Assembly (NCBI RefSeq): GCF_036588685.1
Contig: NC_086375.1
Span: 53,266,955 to 53,330,954 of the forward strand
Direction of reading: 5' to 3'
From: Mytilus trossulus
Taxonomy: Eukaryota; Mollusca; Bivalvia; Mytilida; Mytilidae
Length of the DNA stretch: 64,000 nt
In this document: piece after piece, positions 63,297 through 64,000 of the stretch
Numbering within the stretch: the first letter of the stretch is position 1
How the letters are laid out: each line of letters starts with the position of its first letter
Position numbers and translations under genes: made by a program
Notes under the pieces: generated by a model
The model's database searches: none
Told to the model about the DNA's origin: nothing
The model's input: only the letters and a program-made list of their open reading frames with translations

Positions 63297-64000
63297 TTTT
63301 TGTCGAGCCTGCAACTTTAGTTGCAGAAAGCTCGACCTAGGGATAGTGATCGGGTGGTGGTGGCAGCTGCTAACTTCTTAAAAGCTTAATATTTTGGAAG
63401 GTAGAAGACCTTGATGGTTCATACTTTGTATATGGATGCCTCATGTTACGAAGTTTCCGTCAGTCACATGTCCAATGTCCTTGACCCCATTTTTATGGTT
63501 CAGTGACTAGTTGAATAAAAAAAATCAGATTTTTTGTAATGTTAAATTCTCTCTTATTATAAATAATAGGACAACTATATTTGGTATGTGCATATCTTGC
63601 AAGGTCCTCATGCCCGTCATACAGTATTCACTTGAAATGGACCTCATTTCATGGATCAGTGAACAAGGTTAAGGTTTGGTGGTCAAGTCCATATCTCAGA
63701 TACTATAAGCAATATGTCTAGTATATTAGGTGTATGGAAGGACTGTAAGGTGTACAAGTCCAATTGGCAGGTGTCATCTGACCTTGACCTCATTTTCATG
63801 GTTCAGTGGTTACAGTTAAGTTTTTGAGTTTTGGTCTTTTTTCTAATACTTAATTCAAAATGTCAACTATATTTGGTGGATGGAAATATTTTATGATCTA
63901 CATGTCAGTCGGGTAGGTTTTATTTGACTTTGACCTCATTTTCATGGTTCATTACTCAGTGTTAAGTTTGTTTTTTTTTCTTTTTTTTTCTTAAACTACA
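63297..64000 (+). mobile_element. Pearl-like element, 'gtcgagcctgcaac' family, second copy (cut by window end)
   Basis: The head hairpin is GTCGAGCCTGCAAC...GTTGCAGAAAGCTCGAC (63302-63337). It is colinear with 42447 onward through 'cagtcacatgtccaatgtcc', and its core units include 'ctgaccttgacctcattttc' near 63779. It is the better preserved head of the two. Confidence 0.82.

Overview
This is AT-rich, repeat-dense animal DNA with long introns. The repeats look bivalve, most likely a mytilid mussel: type I hammerhead (retrozyme-like) repeats, pearl-like elements with hairpin plus (GTCC)n heads, and several tail families I recall from mussel sequence. The organism call rests on recognition, not a search. 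Three host genes and one apparently intact retrotransposon are supported; nearly everything else is repeat.

0-26 kb is a mobile-element graveyard. It holds a tandem pair of hammerhead-ribozyme repeats with a MITE inside the second copy (3.2-4.4 kb). Next is a tyrosine-recombinase (DIRS/Ngaro-type) retrotransposon with open gag, RT-RNase H and recombinase frames (6.28-10.29 kb). A three-exon LITAF-domain gene follows (12.63-15.73 kb), with a decayed antisense reverse-transcriptase element in its second intron. Beyond it are a 1-kb foldback made of opposed 27-bp arrays (16.6-17.6 kb), more RT fragments, two further hammerhead repeats in opposite orientation (22.2-23.1 kb), a Harbinger-like MITE (23.2-23.6 kb), and remnants of a probable virus-like or large-transposon gene (20.9-21.9 and 23.85-24.0 kb).

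26-64 kb is dominated by one plus-strand gene. Eight exons and a 15-nt microexon encode a FERM domain that best fits the FARP (FERM, RhoGEF and pleckstrin) family; the gene runs off the right edge. Its first mapped intron contains a complete antisense gene for an exostosin-type (GT47) Golgi glycosyltransferase with a signal anchor (45.06-47.05 kb). The introns carry pearl-like arrays, SINE-like tails, a pogo-like MITE, minisatellites and long imperfect palindromes.

The most notable observations are: (1) the end of FARP exon 2 with its splice donor is tandemly repeated five times in a perfect 39-bp, frame-preserving array, giving five in-frame alternative donors; (2) four hammerhead ribozyme copies, two with an intact catalytic core; (3) four long imperfect palindromes of unrelated sequence but shared architecture; (4) a candidate FARP microexon with an upstream UGC element; (5) an about 145-bp dispersed repeat that carries a TGACCTTGA nuclear-receptor type site in several units.
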